Under the pieces are notes generated by a model. It did not search any database, had not been told where the DNA came from, and saw only the letters and a list, made by a program, of their open reading frames with translations. Positions 1 through 8,479 of a stretch of 28,202 nt of DNA are shown one piece after another. Position numbers and translations under genes: made by a program. The stretch spans positions 1 through 28,202 of the forward strand of contig JBKPNX010000183.1 of the NCBI GenBank assembly GCA_046732855.1. Reading direction: 5' to 3'. Source of the DNA: JBKPNX01 sp046732855 (GTDB lineage Bacteria; Pseudomonadota; Alphaproteobacteria; Geminicoccales; Geminicoccaceae). Every line of letters starts with the position of its first letter. Within the stretch, counting starts at the first letter, position 1.

Positions 1-257
1 GCGGCGACCTCTTGAGCGTCGGCGGCGACCGCACCGCATCGATCAGCAAGGACGACCGGCTGACCGTCGGCAACAAACTTCTGATCGAGGCAGGCGACGA
101 GGTGATCATCAAGTGCGGCGACGCCAGCATCACGCTGCGGAAAGACGGTACGGTTGCGATCAAGGCCAAGGACTTCGTGGTCGAGGCCTCAGGCGATGCC
201 ACCCTCAAGGCCGCCCAGGACCTCAGGCTCAAGGGCTCCAGAATCGTCGAGAACTGA
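1..257 (+). CDS. VgrG-type protein, C-terminal needle (partial, 5' end outside window)
   Basis: The open frame runs in from the left edge (codons begin at base 3) and stops at 257, so this is the end of a longer protein. The visible 85 or so residues are short alternating beta-strand repeats with regular G/D turns (GGDRTASISKDDRLTVGNK, then a repeated 'A-x-D-x-x-L/V' rhythm). This is typical of the gp5-like triple-stranded beta-helix at the C-terminus of VgrG or phage-spike proteins. In that family the trimer forms the puncturing tip of a type VI secretion or contractile tail machine. A TTG at 12 could be mistaken for a start, but the repeat continues upstream of it. No effector domain follows the needle. 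A phage-like tail spike cannot be excluded from this fragment. Confidence 0.72.
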   Translation, partial: GDLLSVGGDRTASISKDDRLTVGNKLLIEAGDEVIIKCGDASITLRKDGTVAIKAKDFVVEASGDATLKAAQDLRLKGSRIVEN

Positions 258-385
258 TCCTTTAGTTCGGAAGTCCGTGCTCAGATTAGCTTCTTCGCCG
301 CCTGCTCAGATTGAGGCGCCGATCGCACCGGTCGGCCACCTTCAAATCACCGGCGTATGGTCGACGGCGCACCGCGATGCCGCGA

Positions 386-682
386 TCACTCCGGCTCGTG
401 CAGGATCGGGCGGCCGAGCTCGGCCAGGCGGAACAGGCGAAACGCCCGCTCGCCGTTGTAGTCGAGAATGCGCAGATCGTCGCTCTCGTGCAGGTCCTTG
501 ATCACCACCTCGAAATGCCCGCCGTAGCGCTCGCGCGCGAGCGACAGCGGGAGTTCGTGCGCGACGAACTTGTCGATGCCCTTGGCCCGGAACTTGTCGA
601 CCAGACTGGGCTCGGTGATCGATCCGTGCGAGGTGAGGATCACTAGCGGCCCGCTCCCGGTGAACAGCATGAAGGCCTTCAT
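386..682 (-). CDS. small conserved cytosolic protein, function unknown
   Basis: The product has 98 residues and starts MKAFMLFTGSGPLVILTSHG. It is soluble, with no signal peptide or membrane segment. The ATG at 682 has a good ribosome-binding site (AAGGTGAC) about 5 bases upstream. The sequence resembles a small family found widely in proteobacteria and usually annotated only as 'cytosolic protein'. Conserved-looking stretches are ITEPSLVDKFRAKGIDKFVAHELP, ERYGGHFEVVIKDL and DDLRILDYNGERAFRLF. It lies 91 bases downstream of tRNA-Val on the same strand and faces the VgrG end across a 128-base gap. No catalytic motif can be recognised and I do not assign a function. Confidence 0.8.
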   Translation of the reverse strand: MKAFMLFTGSGPLVILTSHGSITEPSLVDKFRAKGIDKFVAHELPLSLARERYGGHFEVVIKDLHESDDLRILDYNGERAFRLFRLAELGRPILHEPE

Positions 683-773
683 GGCGTCACCTTGGTCTGT
701 CGGTGCGCGACCTCCCTGCCGGATCGAACCGTGGCAGACGAGCGCAACGCCAAAGCCCCGGTCCGGCTCAGGA

Positions 774-848
774 TGGTGGGCGGTGCTGGGATTGAACCAG
801 CGACCCCTCGCGTGTGAAGCGAGTGCTCTCCCGCTGAGCTAACCGCCC
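774..848 (-). tRNA. tRNA-Val (anticodon CAC), CCA encoded
   Basis: Read on the minus strand this folds as a complete cloverleaf: acceptor GGGCGGT paired with ACCGCCC, D-arm GCTC/GAGC, anticodon stem CTCGC/GCGAG with loop TTCACAC (anticodon CAC, reads GTG valine codons), and T-arm GCTGG-TTCAATC-CCAGC. The discriminator base A is followed by an encoded CCA (774-776). All stems pair without mismatch. A promoter-like sequence lies directly upstream (858-887). No integrase or repeated tRNA 3' end was seen nearby, so there is no sign that this tRNA served as an attachment site inside the window. Confidence 0.96.
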
Positions 849-857
849 GTATCCCCG

Positions 858-887
858 CTATTAGGAACCGCGTTTGGCCGGTGTCAA
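858..887 (-). promoter_or_regulatory. probable sigma-70 promoter of tRNA-Val
   Basis: On the minus strand there is a perfect -35 box TTGACA (882-887), an 18-base spacer, and a weak -10 box TAATAG (858-863). The tRNA 5' end lies 9 bases after the -10, which places the transcription start almost at the mature end. Confidence 0.55.
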
Positions 888-1112
888 GCCGGCACTTCGG
901 CAAGGTATGGGGCCATCATGACATAGGCGTTTTCGACGCCCCGACCCGCTGCGCGTCCTCCTCCTGAATGGCCGGATCGGAAACGCCCATGACGCCGCGG
1001 CAACCAATCCTCGACCGAGGACGAGTCAAACTTTGATGGCATCAACTGCGCTGCCGACCTGCCAACGCTCAGCGATCGATTCGCCGGGCAACGGCGCTGG
1101 CTCGAGCCTCTG

Positions 1113-2156
1113 TCAAAGACCGCGCGCCGCCCCGGTCAGGACCTTGACTTTATCGCGCGCGAGGTTGCGGCCGAGCAGGCCGAGCCCGCAGTCGGGCGCC
1201 GCGAGCAGGCGGTGCGCGTCGATGTGGTCCCGCGCCGCGCGCAGCCGGTCGCGCACTTCCTCGACCTCCTCGACCCGGCTGCGGGCGATCGCGATCACCC
1301 CGAGAATGACCTTCTTGCGGGCGAATCGCTCGAGCAGCGCGAGATCGTTCGGCCGGTGCGCGTCCTCGATCGAGACCGCATCGACCGTAACCTCGTCGAG
1401 CACGCCCGCGAGCTCGAAATAGGCAGCATTCGGCGCCTTGGGGTAGTCCTCGGCATCGAGCCTGTCGGGATACCCGCAGCAGATGTGCACCACCCGCTCG
1501 GTGCTCGGCGGCACCCGGTGGAAGCAGCGCTCCAGGTGCTCGGCGCCGAAGGCAAGGGCGTCCGCGACCCTGCGCGCGAACGCCGGCTCGTCGATCTGGA
1601 TCACAGGGCAGCCGGCCTCCGCGAGGCGCCGGATCTCGACGTTCAGCGCATCGGCGAGCGCGGCGCCCCGCCCGCGGGCATCTCCCCGATAGTAGTCATC
1701 CGCCACGTTGTCGCCGATCGTGAGCGGTCCGGGCACGGTGATCTTGACCGGCTTCTTCGTTGCGCTCTGCGCGACATGCCAGTCGCGCACGAGAAACGGC
1801 GGCCCCGCCTCGACCGGCCCGGTGATGGTCGGCAGGAGCACCTGGTGCTCGCGCCTCTGCCGCTCGGCCAGCGCCTCGAAGTCGATCCCAACGAGATGCC
1901 GGCAATGATAGTGGATGAAGTTTTCGCGGCGGATCTCGCCGTCGGTCGGAATGTCGATGCCGAGATCGACCTGCTCGCGCACCACCTCCATCGTCGCGCG
2001 ATCGAGAATCGCCTCGAGCCGCGCGCCATACCGACGCAACGTCTCCGCGTAGCCCGTGGTCGGCTCCGGCGTGTCGGTCCCGCCTTCCTTCTGAAACCAG
2101 TCCCGGATCGGCACGCCCTCGGGTTTGGGCCAGGCGCCGATCGTGGTCGTGAGCAT
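1113..2156 (-). CDS. cobalamin-independent methionine synthase-like protein (MetE C-terminal domain type)
   Basis: The 347-residue protein has the size of the catalytic barrel of MetE alone, without the N-terminal half, like the archaeal and bacterial 'core MetE' proteins. The zinc ligands of the family are visible: H224 and C226 (HICCGYP), E264 (AVSIEDAHRP) and C323 (APDCGLG). Other family stretches are TDGEIRRENFIHY, VPGPLTIGDNV and VIQIDEPAF. Members transfer a methyl group to homocysteine, or to related thiols, from a methyl donor; the donor here is unknown. I chose ATG 2156 because it begins the family-typical MLTTTIGAWPKP and has GGAG 8 bases upstream. The frame extends to a TTG at 2192. 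The gene follows tesA on the same strand after a 191-base gap. Confidence 0.85.
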   Translation of the reverse strand: MLTTTIGAWPKPEGVPIRDWFQKEGGTDTPEPTTGYAETLRRYGARLEAILDRATMEVVREQVDLGIDIPTDGEIRRENFIHYHCRHLVGIDFEALAERQRREHQVLLPTITGPVEAGPPFLVRDWHVAQSATKKPVKITVPGPLTIGDNVADDYYRGDARGRGAALADALNVEIRRLAEAGCPVIQIDEPAFARRVADALAFGAEHLERCFHRVPPSTERVVHICCGYPDRLDAEDYPKAPNAAYFELAGVLDEVTVDAVSIEDAHRPNDLALLERFARKKVILGVIAIARSRVEEVEEVRDRLRAARDHIDAHRLLAAPDCGLGLLGRNLARDKVKVLTGAARGL

Positions 2157-2347
2157 CACCGGCTCCGGTCGCTCCGGGATTCGATCGTCCAATCAACATG
2201 CCGACGGCGCAGAGCGTCAACCGAAAGTCGGCCATGTTCGCACGCCGCGCAGAAAGGGCCCCAGACTCGGTCCGGCGCTTGACCCGGGCGCTATGAGCTG
2301 CCGTGCCCAGCTTGAGCGCCACGGCAGGTTCGGCGAGCGTTGCGACG

Positions 2348-3025
2348 CTAGCCCTCGGTCGCGGGAGCCTGAACCGGCGCAGCGGGCTGCCGCAGCCAAT
2401 CAGTTATGGTCGGCAAGATGCGCTCGACGATGATCGCGATGCCCGCGGCCGTGGGATGGATGCCGTCCCCCTGGTTGAGTTCCGGGTTGGCGGCGACCCC
2501 GTCCAGAAAGAACGCGTAGAGCGGCACGTGGTGACGTTCGGCGACTGCCGGATACACTGCGGCGAACGCCTCGCCGTAACTCCGGCCTAGGTTCGGCGGC
2601 GCACGCATGCCGGCTAGCAGCACCGCGACGCCGGCCGCCTGGAGCCGGCCGACGATGGCGTCCAGATTCTGCTCCATCTGCTCGGGCGCCAGCGCACGCA
2701 GGCCATCGTTGCCGCCGAGTTCGACGAGGACGTGGCTCGGTCGATCCGCGAGCACCCAATCCAGGCGGGCGAGACCGCCGGCGGTCGTGTCGCCGCCCAC
2801 GCCGGCGTCCAGCACCGCGCAGTCGTGTCCCTCCTCCCGCAGCCGGCGCTCCAGCTGCGCGGGGAACCCCTCCTCGAGGGCGAGGCCGTAGGCGGTCGTC
2901 AGGGAATCGCCGAGCACGGCGATCCGGCATGCCTCGTTGGCCGCGGCCGGCGGCGCGCCCGGCAAGACGGCAAGCGCTAGCGCAACCTTGAGCAGTCGGA
3001 GCGATCGAACCATTTGTCTCGCCAT
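2348..3025 (-). CDS. tesA: arylesterase / thioesterase I / lysophospholipase L1, SGNH hydrolase
   Basis: This is a 225-residue exported SGNH hydrolase. It has a basic N-terminus, a hydrophobic stretch LLKVALALAVL and a cleavage region PPAAA-NEA, so the mature enzyme is probably periplasmic. Family blocks are present in order: block I GDSLT with nucleophile Ser41, the oxyanion glycine in the GVGGDTT region, GGNDGLRAL, and the C-terminal Asp/His pair in GDGIHPT. TesA cleaves acyl thioesters, aryl esters and lysophospholipids. The ATG at 3025 shares the palindromic CATG with the start of the divergent ABC ATPase; an ATG at 3013 is an alternative. The tesA / ABC ATPase / FtsX-permease neighbourhood is the same as in Escherichia coli (tesA-ybbA-ybbP). 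Confidence 0.93.
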   Translation of the reverse strand: MARQMVRSLRLLKVALALAVLPGAPPAAANEACRIAVLGDSLTTAYGLALEEGFPAQLERRLREEGHDCAVLDAGVGGDTTAGGLARLDWVLADRPSHVLVELGGNDGLRALAPEQMEQNLDAIVGRLQAAGVAVLLAGMRAPPNLGRSYGEAFAAVYPAVAERHHVPLYAFFLDGVAANPELNQGDGIHPTAAGIAIIVERILPTITDWLRQPAAPVQAPATEG

Positions 3026-3764
3026 GCAGCTCTCCGCAACCGAGCTCCCCATCATGATCCAGCTGCGCGACGTCTACGTCACGCTCTCGAGCACCGCCGG
3101 CCCGGTCAAGATCCTGCGCGGCGTGGACCTGGATGTACCGGCTGGCAGCTCCGTGAGTGTGGTGGGGCCGTCGGGATCGGGCAAGTCGACCCTGCTCGCG
3201 GTGATCGGCGGCATCGAACGCCCGACCGCGGGCCGCGTGCGGATCAAAGGCCAGGATCTTGGGTCCCTCGACGAAGACGAGCTCGCCTCGTTCCGCGGCC
3301 GGGAGATCGGCATTCTGTTCCAGGCGTTTCACCTGATCCCGACCATGACGGCGCTCGAGAATGTCGCCGTGCCGCTCGAGCTGGCGGGCGAGCGTGCGGC
3401 GTTCGATCAGGCCGCGGGCAGGCTCGCGGAAGTGGGGCTGGCGCACCGGGCGGGACACTATCCGGGGCAGCTGTCTGGCGGCGAGCAGCAGCGCGTCGCT
3501 CTGGCCCGCGCGCTCAGCAACCAACCGCGGTTGCTGCTGGCGGACGAGCCGACCGGCAATCTCGATCAGGACACGGGACGCGAGATCGTCGAGCTGCTGT
3601 TTCGGGTTCAGCGGGAGCGGGGCATGACTCTGCTATTGATCACCCATGAGCCGGACCTCGCCAGTCGCTGCACGCATCAGCTGCGCATGGCGGACGGGCG
3701 GCTGTATCACGCGGTCACCACGGACCGCCGGCCGCGCGCGGTGTCCGGGGGTGACGGCGCATGA
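3024..3764 (+). CDS. ybbA: ABC transporter ATP-binding protein, YbbA/LolD type
   Basis: This is a 246-residue ATPase of the LolD/MacB-like class. Walker A is GPSGSGKS (48-55). It is followed by the Q-loop region (LFQAFHLIPTMTALENV), the signature LSGGEQQR, Walker B LLLADEP with the class-typical PTGNLD, and the switch histidine in ITHEPD. It energises the permease encoded next and has no membrane segment itself. The start is either ATG 3024 or ATG 3054 (MIQLRDVYVTL); the second gives a more typical N-terminus and leaves 28 bases to tesA. The stop overlaps the permease start (ATGA, 3761-3764), which indicates translational coupling. The substrate is unproven, but the context suggests export or extraction of something at the inner membrane. 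Confidence 0.93.
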   Translation: MQLSATELPIMIQLRDVYVTLSSTAGPVKILRGVDLDVPAGSSVSVVGPSGSGKSTLLAVIGGIERPTAGRVRIKGQDLGSLDEDELASFRGREIGILFQAFHLIPTMTALENVAVPLELAGERAAFDQAAGRLAEVGLAHRAGHYPGQLSGGEQQRVALARALSNQPRLLLADEPTGNLDQDTGREIVELLFRVQRERGMTLLLITHEPDLASRCTHQLRMADGRLYHAVTTDRRPRAVSGGDGA

Positions 3765-6265
3765 GCGAACTGGCTCTGGCCTGGCGCCTCGCCCGGCGCG
3801 AGCTGCGCAGCGGCCTGAGGGGCTTCGTCGTGTTCCTCGCCTGCCTGGCTCTGGGCGTGGCCGCGATCGCAGCGGTCGGAGTGACCAATGCCGGCGTGAT
3901 CGACGCGATCAAGCGCGATGCCGCCGTGCTGCTCGGCGGCGACATCCGCCTCGAAGCCAGCAACCTACCGATTGCGGATGCCGTGTTGGCTCGGCTAATG
4001 CCACGCGAGGCACGCCGGTCCGACACCGTCCGCACCAACGCCATGGCGTTCGGGCCCGAAGGTCGCCGAGTTGCGGTTAGTTTGAAGGCGGTGGACGGCG
4101 CCTACCCGCTCTATGGCGCAGTCGGCCTGGAGCCGCCCATCGATCTCACCCAGGCGCTGGCCGACGGCGGCGCGGTGGTCGAGTCGGGCGTGTTGCCCCG
4201 TCTGGGCGTCGGCATCGGCGACCAGATCCGGATCGGCGAGGCGACCTTCACCCTGCGCGCCACAATCGTACGGGAGCCGGACCAGCTCGGCGGTTTCGAG
4301 GCAATCGGCCCGCGCGTCATGATCGGCATGGGCGATCTCGCGCGCACCCAAGTGATCGTCCCCGGAGCGCTAGCCCGCTACGATTATCGCTTCGCGCTGC
4401 CCGCTGGCGCCGATGCCGCGGCTCTGGTCGGCGAACTTCGGCGCAGCTATCCGGATGTCCATTGGCGGGCGCGCAGCACACGCGACGTGCAGCCGCAGAT
4501 CACCCGTTATACGGACCGTCTCGCCAGCTATCTGACCATGGCCGCCCTGACCACGCTGCTGATCGGCGGCGTCGGCGTAGCGCTCGCCATCCGGAACTAC
4601 CTCGCCGGCAAGACCACGACCATCGCCACCTTCAAGTGCCTCGGCGCGCCCAGCCGTCTGATCTTCCGCATGTATCTGCTCCAGGTGCTGGTGCTGGCCG
4701 GGACCGGCATCGCAGCCGGGCTGGCGATCGGATACCTCATTCCCTGGCTGCTGGCCGCGGTGGCCGGCCCGCTGTTGCCGATCCAGGTGACCATCGGTCT
4801 TTATCCGTCGCCCCTGCTGATCGCCGCCGCCTGCGGGCTGCTGAGCGCGCTGGTGTTCGCGATCTGGCCGCTCGCGTGCGCCGGCGAGGTGTCGCCGGCC
4901 GGCATGTTCCGGGCGCTGCTGGCGCCGCCGCGGCGCCTGCCGTCGGCACCGGCGCTGATCGCGCTCGGGCTGAGCCTCGCAGCGCTTGCCGCGCTCGCGG
5001 TGGCCGGGGTCGCCGACCGCCGCCTCGGAGCGATCTTCGTCGCCGTGACGGTGGTTGCGGCCGGCCTGATGGTCGGCTTGGCTTGGTTGTTCCTGCGCAT
5101 GGTCCGGTTGGTCGGGCAGCGGGGTAGTGCGCGCATGCGCATCGCGCTCGCCAACCTGCAGCGTCCAGGCGCCGGGGCCCAGGCCGTGATCTTGGCGCTC
5201 GGTGCCGGGTTGACGGTGCTGACCATGGTCGCCTTGCTCGAGCGCAATCTTGCCGCCGAGATTGAGCTGCGCCTGCCCGAGCGCGCGCCCGGTGTGTTCT
5301 TCATCGACATCCAGCACGACCAGGTCGACCGGTTCGAGCAGGCGGTGGCCGGCATCCAGGATGCCCAAATTCTGCAGATCAGGCCGGTGATCCGGGGCCG
5401 CGTCGTGCGCATCAAGGGCGTGCCGGTGGAACAGACCGGGATCTATCACTGGACGCTGCGCCGCGATCGCGGCGTCAGCTACGCTGCTAAGGCGCCGCCA
5501 GGGACCGAGCTGGTGGCCGGCTCCTGGTGGCCTGAGGACTACACAGGCCCGCCGCTCGTCTCGATCGAGGACGAGGTCGCCGCGGCCTACCGCGTCGGCG
5601 TCGGCGACCGCCTCAGCTTCAATGTCCTCGGCCGGGTGATCGAGGCCGAAATCGCCAGCCTGCGGCCCGAGATCGACTGGAGCCAGGGGCGCCTCGATTT
5701 CGTGTTTCTGTTCAGTCCCGGCGTGCTCGAAGCGGCGCCGCACACCTATGCCGCCACGGTCGAGGTGCCGCGGCAGCGCGAGGCTGCCCTGCTGGACCAA
5801 GTCGCCGCAGCGCTGCCCAACGTCACTCCCATCACCATCCGCGACGTGGTCGAACGGGTCGGCGAGCTGCTCGGCAAGCTCCGGATCGCGGTGGCCGTGA
5901 TCGGCGGGGTGACCCTGCTCAGCGGCGTGCTCGTGCTGGCCGGCGCGGTGGCGGCGACGCGCCGACGCCATCTGTACGAAGCGGTGGTGCTCAAGGTGCT
6001 CGGCGCCCGTCGGTCGGATCTGCTGCGGATCTTTCTTTTCGAGTATCTCGGCCTCGGCGCCACGGCGGCGGTGGCAGGCGGCGTCCTCGGCACGTTCGGC
6101 GCGGCCGTGATCGTGATCGAGGTCATGCATCTTAAATGGACCTTCGCGCCCGCCGTCGTGGTCCTGGTTCTGCTGCTGGCGCTCGGGATCACGCTCGCCG
6201 CCGGGTTCGTCGGCACCTGGCGCCTGCTCGGCCGCTCCGCGGCGGCCGTGTTGCGCGCGCCCTGA
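3761..6265 (+). CDS. ybbP: large FtsX-family ABC permease, YbbP type
   Basis: The 834-residue inner-membrane protein has the layout of YbbP. It has an N-terminal transmembrane helix (residues about 20-45), a large periplasmic domain, three helices around 260-370 (LTTLLIGGVGVALAIRNYL is the FtsX core), two more helices around 395-450, a second periplasmic domain, and a second FtsX core in the last 130 residues (VIGGVTLLSGVLVLAGAVAA, then the VLKVLGARRSDLLRIFLFEY coupling helix). The duplicated FtsX core is characteristic of this group. It forms a complex with the upstream ATPase, with which it overlaps by 4 bases. The real substrate is not established. Length and domain order appear complete. 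Confidence 0.9.
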   Translation: MSELALAWRLARRELRSGLRGFVVFLACLALGVAAIAAVGVTNAGVIDAIKRDAAVLLGGDIRLEASNLPIADAVLARLMPREARRSDTVRTNAMAFGPEGRRVAVSLKAVDGAYPLYGAVGLEPPIDLTQALADGGAVVESGVLPRLGVGIGDQIRIGEATFTLRATIVREPDQLGGFEAIGPRVMIGMGDLARTQVIVPGALARYDYRFALPAGADAAALVGELRRSYPDVHWRARSTRDVQPQITRYTDRLASYLTMAALTTLLIGGVGVALAIRNYLAGKTTTIATFKCLGAPSRLIFRMYLLQVLVLAGTGIAAGLAIGYLIPWLLAAVAGPLLPIQVTIGLYPSPLLIAAACGLLSALVFAIWPLACAGEVSPAGMFRALLAPPRRLPSAPALIALGLSLAALAALAVAGVADRRLGAIFVAVTVVAAGLMVGLAWLFLRMVRLVGQRGSARMRIALANLQRPGAGAQAVILALGAGLTVLTMVALLERNLAAEIELRLPERAPGVFFIDIQHDQVDRFEQAVAGIQDAQILQIRPVIRGRVVRIKGVPVEQTGIYHWTLRRDRGVSYAAKAPPGTELVAGSWWPEDYTGPPLVSIEDEVAAAYRVGVGDRLSFNVLGRVIEAEIASLRPEIDWSQGRLDFVFLFSPGVLEAAPHTYAATVEVPRQREAALLDQVAAALPNVTPITIRDVVERVGELLGKLRIAVAVIGGVTLLSGVLVLAGAVAATRRRHLYEAVVLKVLGARRSDLLRIFLFEYLGLGATAAVAGGVLGTFGAAVIVIEVMHLKWTFAPAVVVLVLLLALGITLAAGFVGTWRLLGRSAAAVLRAP

Positions 6266-6324
6266 CCGGTTCACTTCGGCGGGACGGCGCGGCAACATCC
6301 AGGCAGAGTGATCGGACCGGCACG

Positions 6325-7059
6325 ATGGCTGAGCTCTCCTTGATCGGCGTGCTGTCCGCGTTCGCCGCCGGCGTGATCTCGTTTCTGTCGCCGTGCGTCC
6401 TGCCGCTGGTGCCCGGCTACGTCTCGTTCGTTGCCGGCAGCTCGCTCGAGGATCTGCGCGACGGTGCCGCGCCACGTGCCCGTTCGCTGACCCTGGCCGC
6501 GACCTTCGTCCTCGGGTTCACCGTGGTGTTCGTGGCGCTCGGGGCCAGCGCGACCGCGCTCGGGAGTGCGCTGCTCAGCTACAAGTTGCAGCTCGGCGTG
6601 ATCGCGGGCGTGGTCGTGATCCTGTTCGGCCTGCACCTGCTCGGCCTGACCCCGTTCCGCCTGATGAACCGGGAGGCGCGCTTCCATATCGAGACCGGCG
6701 CGGGCCGCGCCGCCGGCGCTTTCGTGCTCGGCATCGCCTTCGCGTTCGGCTGGACGCCGTGCATCGGCCCGGTGCTCGGCGCCATCCTGACGCTGTCCGC
6801 GAGCACCGCCGATGTCGCCAAGGGCTCCCTGTTGCTTGCGGTTTACTCGCTTGGCCTCGGCCTGCCGTTCCTGCTGGCCGCGCTGTTTACTGGCACGCTG
6901 CTCGCCCGAATGAAGGCGCTCGGTCGCGCCGGGCGCAATCTGCAGCGTGCGGCGGGCGGGCTGCTGGTCGCGATGGGTCTGCTGATGGTTACGGGTCAGC
7001 TCGAGGTGGTCGCGTACTGGCTGCTCGAGACGTTTCCGGCGCTCGCCAACATCGGCTGA
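6325..7059 (+). CDS. ccdA: cytochrome c biogenesis protein CcdA / DsbD transmembrane domain
   Basis: The 244-residue polytopic protein has about six helices in two inverted halves. Each half carries one redox cysteine next to a proline: Cys24 in SPCVLPLVPGY and Cys146 in GWTPCIGPVLG. CcdA passes electrons from cytoplasmic thioredoxin through the membrane to periplasmic thiol proteins, for example for reduction of apocytochrome c. The ATG at 6325 starts the family-typical MAELSLIGVLSAFAAGVISF; the frame is open further upstream but overlaps the permease end. The gene follows ybbP after 59 bases and may be co-transcribed, although no functional link is known. The periplasmic thioredoxin-like domain of full DsbD is absent, as expected for CcdA. 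Confidence 0.93.
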   Translation: MAELSLIGVLSAFAAGVISFLSPCVLPLVPGYVSFVAGSSLEDLRDGAAPRARSLTLAATFVLGFTVVFVALGASATALGSALLSYKLQLGVIAGVVVILFGLHLLGLTPFRLMNREARFHIETGAGRAAGAFVLGIAFAFGWTPCIGPVLGAILTLSASTADVAKGSLLLAVYSLGLGLPFLLAALFTGTLLARMKALGRAGRNLQRAAGGLLVAMGLLMVTGQLEVVAYWLLETFPALANIG

Positions 7060-7258
7060 AGTTTGGCAAGACTCGCCGTTTCGGCTAGGCTGGCAAGCAG
7101 CGCCGAATCACCCACTCGATACACGCGGGCCGCTCGTCAGATCCTGCTGATTTCGTCGGTGCGCATGGCTGAGTGCCCCTCCCATCTGCCGCCCTCCGGC
7201 CGGTCTGAGGCGTCGGCGCTCCCGCGTTGGTGGACAGCGTGTCGGGGCTGGACGAGCC

Positions 7259-8302
7259 ATGCTTAAGGCGATGTTGTTCGTCGATGCCGACTGGCTGTGC
7301 GCAAGCACGCTCGATCTGGGCCGTACCCTAGCCAAGCCAGATCTGCAGCTCGATCACCGGCGGCTGGCCGGCGTGCTGGCCGATGAAATTGGCCGGCGTC
7401 ATCATGTCGGGTCGATCGATGTCGTGCGCAGCCACTATTTCGCGCGCCGGCTCGACGAGCGCGACCCGCGGGATCAGTCGTTGATCCCATACCGGCGCGC
7501 CTTTCTCGAGAGCGTTCAGGGCGAGCCCCACCTCGAATTGGAACTGGTCGACCTGGCGCATGGCGAGCAGCCGCACGCCCGGGAGGACGGCGCGGCAGCG
7601 CTGCACGTCGCTCTCACCGTCGCGGCGATGCGCCATGCGCTGACCCCCGGAGTGCTGGATCTCGCGATCTTTCTGCTCGGCGATCGCAGCTTCGCGCCGT
7701 TGCTTCGGGAACTGCGCCGGCTCGGCCGCCGGGTCGCCCTGGTCAGCGTCGATGGCAATTGCGCCGCGGATCTGGCCGATCCCGCCAATCCGCTGCGCGC
7801 CTCTGACTTCGAGGTCCTCTGGCTGCACGAGGTGGCCGGCCGGATCAAGCGGTGGCACGGACGCCGAGCAGCCCGCCCCGAGCAGGATAGTCAGCCAGCA
7901 CCCGAGGATAGTGGCGGGGCAAGCCTCCGCGGACGGATCAAGAACGTGATCTGGGATCGCGGGTATGGCTTCATCGCGGCCGAAGATGGGCGGGATTACT
8001 TCTTCCATATCAATGCGTTGGAACCTGGACTCGAATTCGAGCAGCTGGAGCCGGACCTCAGGGTCAGTTTCGAGGTGAAGAGCGGTCCGATGCGCGGGCG
8101 CGCCGGCGCGGCACGTCTGGTTTGCCGCGATCTCGCCGCCGGCGAGGCGGCGCCCGCGCCGTACCCAGCGGAGGGCGACGAGGAAGCTCCGCGGGAGCCG
8201 GCGGGAGGCGGTGCATTGGTCAAGACAGAAGAGGCTGAACCGCCGCCTGCGGATACCGCTGCGGGACCGGCGCCGACGGAGCTGGAGGAGAGCCGATCCT
8301 GA
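7259..8302 (+). CDS. NYN-domain (PIN-like) protein fused to a cold-shock domain
   Basis: The 347-residue protein has three parts. Residues 5-190 look like a NYN/PIN-like nuclease fold: an initial strand with acidic residues (LFVDADWL, D9 and D11), and later the hallmark strand DLAIFLLGDRSFAPLL-RELRRLGRRVALVSVD (134-165), which corresponds to the family SGDxDFxPL...GxxV motif. The second acidic position of that motif is Ser144 here, so catalysis may be altered. Residues 223-291 are a cold-shock domain with both RNA-binding motifs (RGYGFIAAED and DYFFHINAL). The last 55 residues are an acidic, proline-rich tail. The combination suggests an RNA-binding, possibly RNA-cleaving protein. The start is ATG 7259, or ATG 7271; no strong ribosome-binding site was seen. 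Confidence 0.8.
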   Translation: MLKAMLFVDADWLCASTLDLGRTLAKPDLQLDHRRLAGVLADEIGRRHHVGSIDVVRSHYFARRLDERDPRDQSLIPYRRAFLESVQGEPHLELELVDLAHGEQPHAREDGAAALHVALTVAAMRHALTPGVLDLAIFLLGDRSFAPLLRELRRLGRRVALVSVDGNCAADLADPANPLRASDFEVLWLHEVAGRIKRWHGRRAARPEQDSQPAPEDSGGASLRGRIKNVIWDRGYGFIAAEDGRDYFFHINALEPGLEFEQLEPDLRVSFEVKSGPMRGRAGAARLVCRDLAAGEAAPAPYPAEGDEEAPREPAGGGALVKTEEAEPPPADTAAGPAPTELEESRS

Positions 8303-8479
8303 GGCTCTGGTATGATCTAGTCCTCGATGCTGCTTGGCGGGGCTGTTGCAGCACTCGCTCTGCCGGCACCGAACTGGCCTTGGCATCTGCCCACCGCTGA
8401 TGAAAGCGGTTTCGATCTGTCGGCAAGGCTCCGCTCACGGTAAGATCCGGAGGCGCTGGCGCCACACCGAGGGACCGCA
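8303..8479 (+). other. spacer before the antiporter remnant, with one promoter-like box
   Basis: TGGTATGAT (8308-8316) is a good extended -10 box right after the NYN-CSD stop. No convincing -35 box is seen. A 38-codon frame from ATG 8327 follows and resembles nothing I recognise. The rest is featureless. Confidence 0.3.

Noticed and set aside
774..848. tRNA-Val as an integration site for a mobile island
   Set aside because: No integrase gene, no repeated tRNA 3' end and no compositional change beside the tRNA.
4370..6475. 701-codon minus-strand open frame opposite the YbbP permease
   Set aside because: Arginine/histidine/glutamine-rich low-complexity translation without motifs; the permease frame has membrane segments and family blocks over the same stretch.
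8327..8443. 38-codon frame after the NYN-CSD gene with an extended -10 box just upstream
   Set aside because: No ribosome-binding site, no recognisable family, and it sits next to decayed DNA, so it is more likely debris.
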